Below are positions 56,189-64,000 of a DNA stretch of 64,000 bases, piece by piece. This DNA is from Ramlibacter montanisoli (GTDB taxonomy: Bacteria > Pseudomonadota > Gammaproteobacteria > Burkholderiales > Burkholderiaceae_C). The DNA lies in the NCBI RefSeq assembly GCF_013087525.1, contig NZ_JABFCS010000001.1, positions 2,542,001 through 2,606,000 on the forward strand, read 5' to 3'. Under the pieces are notes generated by a model, which worked only from the letters and a program-made list of their open reading frames with translations, was not told the DNA's origin and did not search any database. Position 1 is the stretch's first letter. Every line of letters begins with the position of its first letter. The position numbers were made by a program, and so were the translations under genes.

Positions 56189-57888
56189 ACGCTGCCGGCT
56201 TCCGCCTTCTCACGCGCTTCGTCCAGCACGCCGCTGACGGCGTCGCCCAGCTGGGCGATGTCGAAGGGCTTGCGCAGGATGCGCGGGCGGCCGGCCAGGC
56301 GTTCGACCGCGGCCATGTCGGCGTAGCCGGTGGCCAGGATCACCGGCAGCTCGCCGAACCTCTTGCGCGCCTCGGAGATCACTTCGGCGCCCGTCATGTC
56401 CGGCATCGCGTAGTCCACCACCAGCAGGTCCGGCTTGATGGTGGCCAGGTGCGCGAGTGCCTCGCTGCCGTTGGCCGCCTCGGTCACCTTGTAGCCGATG
56501 AGGCTGAGGCACTCCACGATCACGCGGCGCACGTCGGCATCGTCCTCCACGACCAGGATGTGGCAGGCGCCGGCGAGGGCCGGGATGGCGGCCTTCTGGC
56601 GCACGGCGCTGACCTCCTCGGCGTCGGCATCGGCCTCGGGAAACAGCATCTCCACCGTCGTGCCCTTGCCTTCCTCGCTGCGGATGCGCGCCAGCCCGCC
56701 GGACTGGCGGGCGAAGCCGTACACCTGGCTCAGGCCCAGGCCGGTGCCGCTGCCCACCGGCTTGGTGGTGAAGAAGGGATCGAACACCTTGGGCAGGACG
56801 TTGGCCGGGATGCCCGAACCGGTGTCGCTGACCGTGAGCAGCACGTAGTCGCCCTCGCCCAGGTCGCGGTCGTCGTCCAGGAAGCGCGTGCCGGTGCTGA
56901 TCTTCAGCTTGCCGCCCTGCGGCATGGCATCGCGCGAGTTCACCGCCAGGTTCAGCACCGCCATCTCGAGCTGGCTCGCGTCCAGCATCACGGTGGCGTC
57001 CTCCTCGCACAGGTCGAACTCCACCTCGATGCCGGACCCCACGGAAATCTCCAGCAGGTCCTTCATGCCCAGGATCAGCTGGTTGACGCGCGTCAGGCGC
57101 GGCATCAGCGACTGGCTGCGGGCGAAGGAGAGCAGCTGGTTGGTCAGGCGCGCGCCGCGCCGGGCCGCGCTCTTGGCACGCTCCACCACGGGCTTGACCT
57201 TCTCCTCCTTGGCATAGAGGGAGACCAGCTCGAGGTTCATGTTGACCACGTGCAGCAGGTTGTTGAAGTCGTGCGCGATGCCGCCGGTGAGGCGGCCGAT
57301 CGCCTCCATCTTCTGCACCTGCGTGAGCGCCGCCTGCGCGCGCTCGCGCTCGTTGATCTCCTTCATCAGGCGGTCGTTGGCGCTGGCGAGCTCCCTGGTG
57401 CGGCGCAGGATGCGGTCTTCCAGCTCGCCGTTCAGGCGTTCCAGTTCCGTGCGCGTGCGCTTGAGTTCCTCGAGGTGTTCGCGCGCGGCGTACTGGCGGC
57501 GGCGGGCCCGCACCGCGGACTCGGCGGCGCTGGCCAGCGTCTCGGCGTTGAGCGGGCGCTCCAGCAGCACCAGGTTGCCCAGGTTGTGGAGCGAACGGAA
57601 ATCGTTCTCCGCGCGGCGCCCTTCGCGCTTGGTCGCGAGGACCACGAAGGGGAAATCGGACCACGGCGGCTGGGAGTTCAGCCAGCCCCGCAGGCCGCCC
57701 GCGGTCATGAGCTGCGGCAACGCCTCCTCGGTGAGGATGACGGCGGCCGCCCCTTCGTCGAGCGCCGCCAGCAGGTCCTGCTCGGTGGCGCACACGACGG
57801 ATTCGATGCCCTGTCCGGACAGCACCGTCTGCACGACGCTGCCGTCCCGCCCGCGCGGCGCATGGATCAGGACACGCAGTTCCATCAT
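56185..57888 (-). CDS. Hybrid histidine kinase with pseudo-receiver, coupled to KaiC-like ATPase
   Basis: 567 residues. An N-terminal receiver-like domain (residues 1-125) has Thr-Glu-Glu (ILTEEALP) where the phospho-Asp would be, so it is probably a pseudo-receiver; a coiled-coil (AAREHLEELKRTRTELERLN); HisKA with IGRLTGGIAHDFNNLLHVVN (H206); HATPase with NLAVNSRDAMPQGGKL, DTGSGIPA and GTGLGLSQVYGFA; and a true receiver with D492 (LLVVDYAMPDM). No membrane helices: a soluble kinase. ATG overlaps the kaiC stop (ATGA). This fits a kinase that reads out the KaiC-like protein. Confidence 0.88.
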   Translation of the reverse strand: MMELRVLIHAPRGRDGSVVQTVLSGQGIESVVCATEQDLLAALDEGAAAVILTEEALPQLMTAGGLRGWLNSQPPWSDFPFVVLATKREGRRAENDFRSLHNLGNLVLLERPLNAETLASAAESAVRARRRQYAAREHLEELKRTRTELERLNGELEDRILRRTRELASANDRLMKEINERERAQAALTQVQKMEAIGRLTGGIAHDFNNLLHVVNMNLELVSLYAKEEKVKPVVERAKSAARRGARLTNQLLSFARSQSLMPRLTRVNQLILGMKDLLEISVGSGIEVEFDLCEEDATVMLDASQLEMAVLNLAVNSRDAMPQGGKLKISTGTRFLDDDRDLGEGDYVLLTVSDTGSGIPANVLPKVFDPFFTTKPVGSGTGLGLSQVYGFARQSGGLARIRSEEGKGTTVEMLFPEADADAEEVSAVRQKAAIPALAGACHILVVEDDADVRRVIVECLSLIGYKVTEAANGSEALAHLATIKPDLLVVDYAMPDMTGAEVISEARKRFGELPVILATGYADMAAVERLAGRPRILRKPFDIAQLGDAVSGVLDEAREKAEAGSV

Positions 57889-59396
57889 CGTCTCCCGTTC
57901 TCGTCGCCCAGCAGGGGCAGCTTGCCGTGGTAGGCGGCGACGCCGGCGAGCACGCCTTCGAAGTCGGTCAGCTCCTGGCCCACTTCCAGACCCTTCGGCC
58001 CCATGCGGAACTCGCGGATCGTCTGTTCGTGCAGCGTGGTGCGGCTCTTGATCATCGAGACAGCCTTGAGCAGCTTGCCGCGGGCCTCGAAGAACCGGAA
58101 CATCAGGATCGCGTCGGCCAGGTAGCTCATGTCCACCTCGGTGCGCATGTCGCCCAGCACGCCGTGCTGCGCGAGGATCAGGATGGTCACCACGTTGCGG
58201 TGGTTCAGGTACGTCAGCAGCTCGTGCATCTGCAGCATGAGGTACTTGCTGCCCGGCATGGCCTGCAGGTAGGCGTTGAGGCTGTCGATCACGACGACCT
58301 GCGCGTTGTCGTCCTCCACCGCGTGGCGCACCATGTGCGCGAACTCGCCGGCCGACACTTCCGCCGGATCGAGCGGGATCACGCGCAGCTGGCCGCTGCC
58401 CAGGTAGGGCTCGATGTCCAGGCCGAGCGAGCGGGCGCGCGTCACGAGGGTGGAAAGGCCTTCGTCGAACAGGTAATAGACCGCGTTGTCACCCCGCTTG
58501 AGTGCCGTGAGGGTGCAGGAGATCGCCGTGGTCGTCTTGCCCACGCCCGACGGCCCGTTGAACAGGCTGTTGCTGCCGCGGGGCAGGCCGCCACCCATCA
58601 GTTCGTCGAGCTTGGCCACGCCGGTGCTCATGACGCTGTGGCCGGTCTGCAGGCGATGTTCGGAGGCGACCAGGCGCGGGAACACCGACAGTCCGCCGGT
58701 GTCCAGCACGAAGTCGTGGTCGCCGCCGCGGAACTTGATGCCGCGCATCTTCAGGACGCGCAGGCGCCGCCGCTCGGGGCCGTACTGGTCCACCGCCTGT
58801 TCCAGGTTGATCACGCCGTGGGCGATGCTGTGCAGTTGCTGGTCGGTCTCCCGGTTGGAGCGGTCGTCCAGCATCATGACCGTGCAACCCTGGTCGGAGA
58901 AGAATTTCTTGAGCGCCAGCACCTGCCGGCGATAGCGCAGCGGGTCCTGCGCCAGCAGGCGCATCTCGGACAGGCTGTCGAACACCACGCGCTGCGGCTT
59001 CAGGCGCTCCACCGCGGAGATCACGCCGCGCACGGTCTCGCCCAGTTCGACCTGCGAGGGATGCAGGATGGACTGTTCGAGGTCGGGGCTGAGGCCCTCG
59101 CTGCTCACCAGCTCGAACAGCTCGACGCCCCGCAGGTCCCAGCCGTGCGAAGCCGCGACCGTGCGCAGCTCGGATTCGGTCTCCGACAAGGTGACGTACA
59201 GCCCCTTCTCGTCGCGGCGAATGCCTTCCAGCAGGAAGTGCAGGCCGAGCGTGGTCTTCCCCGAGCCGGGGTCGCCCTCGACGAGATAGAGATGCCCGAT
59301 GGGAAGGCCCCCGCCCAGGACGTCGTCGAGCCCGGGAATCCCGGTCGAAGCGCGGTCCTGAACAGGCAGAGTTGCGGTGGTTACGTTGCGTCTCAT
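57885..59396 (-). CDS. KaiC-like double-domain circadian-type ATPase
   Basis: 503 residues with two RecA/KaiC domains: P-loops GDPGSGKTT (41-49) and GPSGVGKTT (281-289). The acidic pair of KaiC (EE) is SE at 71-72 in the first domain and DE at 311-312 in the second. The phosphorylation loop reads TEVDMSYLADAI, so KaiC S431 corresponds to S424 and T432 to Y425. IREFRMGPKGLEV is the usual ending. Cyanobacterial KaiC works with KaiA/KaiB; no homologue of either is in this window. Coupled to the hybrid kinase; possible role in stress or time-like control. Confidence 0.92.
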   Translation of the reverse strand: MRRNVTTATLPVQDRASTGIPGLDDVLGGGLPIGHLYLVEGDPGSGKTTLGLHFLLEGIRRDEKGLYVTLSETESELRTVAASHGWDLRGVELFELVSSEGLSPDLEQSILHPSQVELGETVRGVISAVERLKPQRVVFDSLSEMRLLAQDPLRYRRQVLALKKFFSDQGCTVMMLDDRSNRETDQQLHSIAHGVINLEQAVDQYGPERRRLRVLKMRGIKFRGGDHDFVLDTGGLSVFPRLVASEHRLQTGHSVMSTGVAKLDELMGGGLPRGSNSLFNGPSGVGKTTTAISCTLTALKRGDNAVYYLFDEGLSTLVTRARSLGLDIEPYLGSGQLRVIPLDPAEVSAGEFAHMVRHAVEDDNAQVVVIDSLNAYLQAMPGSKYLMLQMHELLTYLNHRNVVTILILAQHGVLGDMRTEVDMSYLADAILMFRFFEARGKLLKAVSMIKSRTTLHEQTIREFRMGPKGLEVGQELTDFEGVLAGVAAYHGKLPLLGDENGRR

Positions 59397-59502
59397 CCAA
59401 TACCAACAGCCGCGGAGGAATGCGGCTGCCGGGCCATCCTAAAGGTTGTGCAGCCGCGAGCCTGTAGGCTCATTCCGACAATGCGGTCCGTCTGCGTCCT
59501 GC

Positions 59503-61208
59503 CTACCCGCGCGGCTCCGACTCCTGCAGCGTTCGCCACATGACCTTGCCGCTGCCGCTCTTGGGCAGCGCGTCCGCGAACTGCACGATGCGCGGCACCT
59601 TGTAGACCGCCATGTTGGCGCGGCACCAGTCGACGATGTCCTGTTCCGTCACCTGGCCCCTGTGGCTGGCGCGCAGCACGACGACGGCCTTCACGGTCTC
59701 GCCGCGGTAGCTGTCGCGCGCGGAGATCACGCAGGCCTCCTGGATCGCGGGGTGGCGGAACATCAGCGCTTCCACCTCCGCCGGCCAGACCTTGAAGCCG
59801 GACGCATTGATCATCCGCTTGAGCCGGTCGGTCAGGAAGAAGTAGCCATCGGCGTCGACCCGCCCCAGGTCGCCGGTGCGGAAGAAGCGCTTGCCCGCGA
59901 AGGAGATGAAGGCCGCCTCGGTGGCCTCCGGCCGCTTCCAGTAGCCGTTGAAGACCATCGGCCCGTGCACGATGATCTCGCCCTGCCCTCGCCGGCCGGC
60001 ATCTCCTGCAGTGTCTCGGGGTCGATCACCCGTGCGTCGCAGCTCATGAAGGGAATGCCCAGGCACTGCTGCTTGGGCGCATCCGGCGGGTTGCTGTGCG
60101 AAGGCGCGGCGGTTTCGGTCAGGCCGTAGCCTTCCACGTACTTCAGGTTGAACTGTTCCAGCAGGCGCTGCGCCACCGCCTGGGGCATGGCCGCCCCGCC
60201 GCCGCCGATGTGGGCGAGGCTGGAGAGGTCGTAGCTGGCGAAGTTCGGGCTTCCCAGCAGGTCGATCACCATGGTCGGGATGTTGGTCCAGTTGGTGACC
60301 TTCCAGCTGGAGATCAGCCAGCCCGCGACGTCGCGGTCCCAGCGCGGCATCATCACCAGCGTGGAGCCGGTGTAGATGTTCGCGTGCATCACGCTCACCA
60401 TGCCCGTGATGTGGAACATGGGCACCACCAGCAGCGTCACCGCCTCCGGTGTCGCATTGCCCCAGATGCTGCTGGCCATGGCGTTGTGCATCAGGCTGCG
60501 GTGCGGGTGCATGCATCCCTTGGGATTGCCCGTGGTGCCGCTGGTGTAGGGCAGCACGGCGAGGTCTTCCGGCCCCACTTCCAGCGGCGGCAGCGGCAGC
60601 GCGTTGTCCAGCGCGTCGGTCCAGGCCATCACCTGGCCGCCGTCCAGTTGCGGCAGCGGATGGCGCGCAAGCAGCCAGTCCTTCCACCCGTCCGGCATGG
60701 GTCCGGCGTTGGCCGCCTGCGGATCGAAGCCGTCGGTGAACTGCGTGACGATCATGTGCGCCAGGCGCTGGTGCTCCGGCAATTGCGCATTGGCCCTGGC
60801 GATCTCGCCGGCCAGGTCGCCGGTGGTGATCGCCAGCTTCGCGTCCGGATCGACGATGTAGTGCTTCAGCTCCTCGGCGCGGTTCATCGGGTTCACCGGC
60901 ACCACCACCGCGTTGGCGCGCAGGATGGCGAAGTTCGCGATGAGCAGCTGCGGGCAGTTCTGCATGTCCAGCAGCACCCGGTCGCCCTTGCGCACGCCCA
61001 GCGCGTGCAGGCGCGCTGCCAGCCGCTCGGCGAGCCGCTGCACCTCGGCGTACGGGTAGACGCGGCCGAAGAAGACGATGGCCGCCTTGTCCGGGTAGCG
61101 GCGCGCGCTGATCGCCAGGTTGTCCCACAGCGAGGTGGCGGGAACGGTCAGCGAATGCGGAAGGCGCTTGGGCCAGAACTTGTGGTGCGGGCGGTCCATG
61201 GAAGGCAT
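59503..61208 (-). CDS. Acyl-CoA ligase (AMP-binding, long-chain fatty-acid type), frameshifted
   Basis: About 568 residues. YTSGTTGNPKGCMHPHRSL is the P-loop, YVEGYGLTETAAPSHSNPP the A5 motif; a C is missing near 59981-59990 before GEIIVHGPMVFNGYWKRPE; then GKRFFRTGDLGRVDADGYFF (A7), DRLKRMINASGFKVWPAEVE (A8) and ALPKSGSGKVMWR with the catalytic Lys (A10). Resembles AlkK/FadD-type ligases. ATG at 61208 has ATCAGGAGTC. Alone between kaiC-like gene and the dehydrogenase. Confidence 0.9.
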
Positions 61209-61318
61209 GACTCCTGATCCCGCGACCATAAGCGAAGGGCCGGGCGGGAATGCATGGGGAAGCCCCACGCGCGTCGCTCATGCGACGCTATCATGGCCCG
61301 GACTGCAAGGAGACACAG

Positions 61319-62212
61319 ATGCGCATCGGCATGGCCGGCACCGGCAAGATGGGCAGCGCGATCGCGCGCCGCCTCGCGACCCTGGGCCACGAAGTCACGG
61401 TCTGGAACCGGACGCGCGAACGCGCGCAGCCGCTGCTCGATGCGGGCATGGCCTGGGCCGCGACGCCGCGCGAGCTGCTGGCGCAAAGCGAGGCCGTGCT
61501 GACCCTGCTGACCAACGCGCAGGCGCTGGACGAGGTCTACCTGGGGCGCGACGGACTGCTGTCGCCGGCGGCCGAGGGAAAGCTGCTGATCGAGATGAGC
61601 ACCGTGCCTCCGGCCAAGCAGCAGGAGATGGCGCGGCATGCCGCCGCCGTGGGTGCCGCCTATGTCGAAAGCCCGGTGGGCGGCAGCGTGGGGCCGGCCA
61701 GGGAAGGCAAGCTGATCGCCTTCGTCGGCGGCGCCGAACCGGACGTGGCGCGCGCGCGGCCCCTGCTGGACCAGCTGTGCAAGCGGGTCGAGCACGTCGG
61801 CCCGCACGGCGCGGGCGAGACGATGAAGCTGGCGGTGAACCTGCCGCTGATGGTGTACTGGCAGACGCTGGGCGAAGCGCTGTCGCTGGTGCAGCCGCTC
61901 GGGCTGGATCCGCAGCGCGTGATCGACATCCTGGCCGACTCCTCCGGCGGGCCCAACATGCTGAAGGTGCGCGGCGGCATGATCGCCGAGGCGCTGGCCG
62001 GCAAGGCGCCGGCGCAGGTGACGGTGGACGTGGCCACCATGCGCAAGGACGTGCGCGCCATGCTGGAGGAAGCGCGCAGCCACGGGCGCGAGCTGCCGCT
62101 GACCGGCGAGACGCTCAGGAACTTCGACCGCGCCGCCGGGCGCGGGCTCGACGGCGCGGACTGCTCGCAGCTGCCGGTGTGGTGGCTGGCCGAAGGCGGC
62201 AAGGCCGCCTGA
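61319..62212 (+). CDS. Beta-hydroxyacid dehydrogenase (3-hydroxyisobutyrate dehydrogenase family)
   Basis: About 297 residues: RIGMAGTGKMGSAIARRLAT (Rossmann), VTVWNRTRERAQPLLDAGM, EMSTVPPAKQQEMARHAA, ESPVGGSVGPAREGKLIAFV, GAGETMKLAVNLPLMVYWQT (catalytic Lys). Ends ADCSQLPVWWLAEGG. Glyoxylate/beta-hydroxyacid reductase group, with no clear sugar-acid or amino-acid choice. Strong AAGGAGACACAG ribosome site. Followed by a Bug gene on the other strand. Confidence 0.85.
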   Translation: MRIGMAGTGKMGSAIARRLATLGHEVTVWNRTRERAQPLLDAGMAWAATPRELLAQSEAVLTLLTNAQALDEVYLGRDGLLSPAAEGKLLIEMSTVPPAKQQEMARHAAAVGAAYVESPVGGSVGPAREGKLIAFVGGAEPDVARARPLLDQLCKRVEHVGPHGAGETMKLAVNLPLMVYWQTLGEALSLVQPLGLDPQRVIDILADSSGGPNMLKVRGGMIAEALAGKAPAQVTVDVATMRKDVRAMLEEARSHGRELPLTGETLRNFDRAAGRGLDGADCSQLPVWWLAEGGKAA

Positions 62213-62215
62213 GCC

Positions 62216-63205
62216 TCACTCCAGCTTCATCTCGCGGATCACCGGGCGGAACTGGTCCATCTGGCGGCGCAGGATCGCATCCTGTTCCGCCGGGCTGGAG
62301 CCGACCGGCTCCGCGCCCAGCTCGGTCAGCCTCTTGGCGACTTCCGGATGGCGCACGGCGGCGGCCACTTCGCGCTGCAGGCGGTCGATGATGGGCTTGG
62401 GCGTGCCGGCCGGAGCGAACAGCCCGTTCCAGCCTTCCAGTTCCAGATTGGGATAGCCGAGTTCGCGCACCGTCGGCACGTCCGGCAGCGCCGGGATGCG
62501 CTTCGACGCGGTGGTGGCGATCGCCTTCAGGCTGCCGCCCTTGATCTCGGCCAGCGAGGAGGACAGCTGGTCGCCGCCGACCTGGATGCGCCCGGCCAGC
62601 ATCTCCTGCTTCAGGGGCGCCGCGCCCTTGAAGGGCACGTGCTCCATGTTCACCTTGGCGTCGCGCTTGAAGGCCTCGCCCAGCACGTGCACGGCGGAGC
62701 CCGGGCCGGTGGAGCCGTAGTTGTATTGCAGCGTGGGCTGCGTGCGCAGCAGATTCGCCAGTTCCTTCAGGTCCTTCACCGGCACGCTGGGTGCGGCGGT
62801 CAGCACGAAGGGGACGTACACCGCGATCGAGATGCCGGTGAAGTCCTTCTCGGCGTCGAAGGGCGAGCGCTTGGCCAGCGTCTGCGCCACCGAGGACAGC
62901 GGGAAGGTGATGTTGTGCATCAGGATGGTGTAGCCGTCGGCGGGCGCCTTGGCCACGGCGTCGGCGCCGATCGCGCCGCCGGCGCCGCCCTTGTTCTCCA
63001 CCGTCACGGGCTGGCCCATGCTCTCGGCCATGCGTTGCGCGACCAGGCGCGCCACGATGTCGGTGGTGCCGCCGGCCGGGAAGGGCACGACCATGCGGAT
63101 CGGCTTGCTGGGATAGGCGGGCGCCTGGGCCTGCGCGGCGGGGATGGCGCACAGCGTGAACACGGACAAAGCCACTGCCGCGGTGGCGCGGAATCGGAAC
63201 TGCAT
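62216..63205 (-). CDS. Tripartite tricarboxylate transporter substrate-binding protein (Bug family)
   Basis: About 329 residues: signal peptide (ATAAVALSVFTLCAIPAAQA), YPSKPIRMVVPFPAGGTTDI, VENKGGAGGAIGADAVAKAP, NYGSTGPGSAVHVLGEAFKR, MLAGRIQVGGDQLSSSL, GYPNLELEGWNGLFAPAGTP. All are Bug (TctC-like) signatures. The periplasmic receptors are very numerous in Comamonadaceae; most lack adjoining TctAB as here. Binds an unknown carboxylate. A ribosome site CCAGGAGAC precedes. Confidence 0.92.
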   Translation of the reverse strand: MQFRFRATAAVALSVFTLCAIPAAQAQAPAYPSKPIRMVVPFPAGGTTDIVARLVAQRMAESMGQPVTVENKGGAGGAIGADAVAKAPADGYTILMHNITFPLSSVAQTLAKRSPFDAEKDFTGISIAVYVPFVLTAAPSVPVKDLKELANLLRTQPTLQYNYGSTGPGSAVHVLGEAFKRDAKVNMEHVPFKGAAPLKQEMLAGRIQVGGDQLSSSLAEIKGGSLKAIATTASKRIPALPDVPTVRELGYPNLELEGWNGLFAPAGTPKPIIDRLQREVAAAVRHPEVAKRLTELGAEPVGSSPAEQDAILRRQMDQFRPVIREMKLE

Positions 63206-63338
63206 TTCTTGTCTCCTGGGGAAGCGCCGCGGTGCATCGCGGTCGCGCATGCATCGTAGGCAAAGTTGGCATGCCAACGATGCGGGCAAATCCCTAGGCG
63301 TGCCGCCGATATCATCTTGCGCGACAAGGAGACTCCCC

Positions 63339-64000
63339 ATGCAGTTCTGGAAGACCGCCGCCACACTGGTGCTGGCCGCCCTCGCCGCGGGCGCGCAAGC
63401 CGCCTATCCCGAGAAACCCATCCGCCTCGTGATCGGCTTCCCGGCCGGCGGGCCGCTCGACCAGCATGCGCGGCTGCTCACGGAACGGCTGCAGGCCGCG
63501 CTGGGCCAGCCCATCACCATCGACTACAAGGCCGGCGCCGGCGGCACCGTGGGTGCGCAGGACGTGATGAAGGCGCCGCCCGACGGCTACACGCTGATGC
63601 TGGCCAACACCGGCGTGATGGTGATCAACCCGGCGCTCTACGGCAAGCTGCCCTACCAGACGCTGCGCGACTTCACGCCGATCGCCCGCACCGCGATGCA
63701 GCCGCTCGCGCTGCTGGTGAACCCGCAGGTGCCGGTGGCTTCGCTCAAGGATTTCATCGGCTACGCGAAGGCGCGCCCCGGCCAGGTGAACTACGGCTCG
63801 GCGGGCAACGGCGGCATCAGCCACCTGGTGCCCGAGATGTTCAAGAACGCCACCGGCCTGTTCATGGTCCACATTCCCTACCGCGGCAGCGCACCGGCCT
63901 TCACCGACCTGATGGGTGGCCAGGTGCAATTCATGGCGGAGTCGATCCCGCAGGCCGCGGCGTACCACAAGCAGGGCAAGGTGAAGGAAGGCGCTGGCGG
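63339..64000 (+). CDS. Bug-family substrate-binding protein, partial (cut by window end)
   Basis: Starts at ATG 63339 after AAGGAGACTCCCC, with signal peptide (KTAATLVLAALAAGAQA), YPEKPIRLVIGFPAGGPLD, YKAGAGGTVGAQDVMKAPPD, YGSAGNGGISHLVPEMFKNA, VHIPYRGSAPAFTDLMGGQV. The frame is open to 64000, at about residue 220; the C-terminal third is missing. Divergent from the other Bug gene by 133 bases. The last codons (GKVKEGAG) do not fit the usual KVKALAV strand, so a frame slip may lie near the very end. Confidence 0.88.
   Translation, partial: MQFWKTAATLVLAALAAGAQAAYPEKPIRLVIGFPAGGPLDQHARLLTERLQAALGQPITIDYKAGAGGTVGAQDVMKAPPDGYTLMLANTGVMVINPALYGKLPYQTLRDFTPIARTAMQPLALLVNPQVPVASLKDFIGYAKARPGQVNYGSAGNGGISHLVPEMFKNATGLFMVHIPYRGSAPAFTDLMGGQVQFMAESIPQAAAYHKQGKVKEGAG

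Noticed and set aside
2..64000. Treating all broken genes as true pseudogenes or programmed frameshifts
   Set aside because: Core genes (trmD, rimM, orn) are broken the same way, and the breaks lack slippery heptamers or stimulatory structures I could identify.

Overview
The window reads as ordinary chromosome of a high-GC betaproteobacterium, most likely Burkholderiales, family Comamonadaceae (Ramlibacter/Variovorax-like). This is inferred from the visibly GC-rich coding style, Bug-type tricarboxylate-transporter receptors, the order rpsP-rimM-trmD-rplS-Nudix-CobD-like-trxC-rsgA-phhB-M48-orn, the yjcH-actP module with its cNMP/CBS/DUF294 neighbour, and TTG/GTG starts behind AGGAG-type ribosome sites. 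About 75 protein genes are supported. I found no rRNA, tRNA, CRISPR array, insertion sequence, prophage or replication origin, and no gene-free stretch over 300 bases (the longest, about 220 bases, lie before positions 420 and 23510 and around 46600-46830).

Layout. 1-7.1 kb: end of a hemerythrin-like gene, an unknown lipoprotein, a CigR/RcnB-like periplasmic protein, a Pol I-type 5'-3' exonuclease, a pseudouridine-synthase-like protein without its catalytic residues, a hemolysin III protein, a glycine-zipper protein and an L,D-transpeptidase. 7.2-10 kb: polyamine catabolism pair (aminotransferase plus PuuA-like ligase). 10.1-16.7 kb: a possible membrane beta-barrel sensor, RlpA, and the acetate-uptake module (yjcH-actP) divergent from a cyclic-nucleotide/CBS/nucleotidyltransferase protein coupled to a DnaQ-type exonuclease. 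16.7-23.3 kb: DnaQ-like exonuclease, dodecin, TfoX-like and GNAT proteins, an ArsR regulator divergent from NIPSNAP across a perfect 24-base palindrome, an M23 peptidase and a VWA membrane protein with a coupled partner. 23.5-28 kb: glgC alone, Bcr/CflA exporter, RhlE-type helicase. 28-36.7 kb: the housekeeping block, with an O-acyltransferase gene inserted between rimM and trmD. 36.8-46.6 kb: GNAT, TM2, phosphate transport (Pit plus DUF47), DUF486, RluA-type synthase, a secreted intradiol dioxygenase, SDR, 2OG-Fe dioxygenase, bacteriohemerythrin, DUF427, the ergothioneine pair egtB-egtD, and two small coupled exported proteins. 46.8-55.6 kb: GNAT, a core methionine synthase (MesD-like), a lone receiver, LLM flavoprotein, YciI, DUF488, a voltage-gated potassium channel, an enolase-superfamily enzyme, a thioredoxin-reductase-like flavoprotein, DUF2269 and an SDR-DoxX fusion. 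55.7-64 kb: a KaiC-like ATPase coupled to a hybrid histidine kinase, an acyl-CoA ligase, a beta-hydroxyacid dehydrogenase and two Bug receptors, the last cut by the window end.

A dominant technical feature is that about 30 genes, including trmD, rimM and orn, which are core genes, are each broken by one or two one-base shifts, very often one base missing from a run of C or G. I treat these as sequencing or assembly errors, annotate the genes full length, and give the shift position in each entry. The most interesting biology is the KaiC/hybrid-kinase operon, the degenerate pseudouridine synthase, the MesD-like methionine synthase, the ArsR palindrome, the phased GTCAG repeats before yjcH-actP, and the acyltransferase inside the ribosomal operon. 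I did not find a clearly new defence or mobile system.
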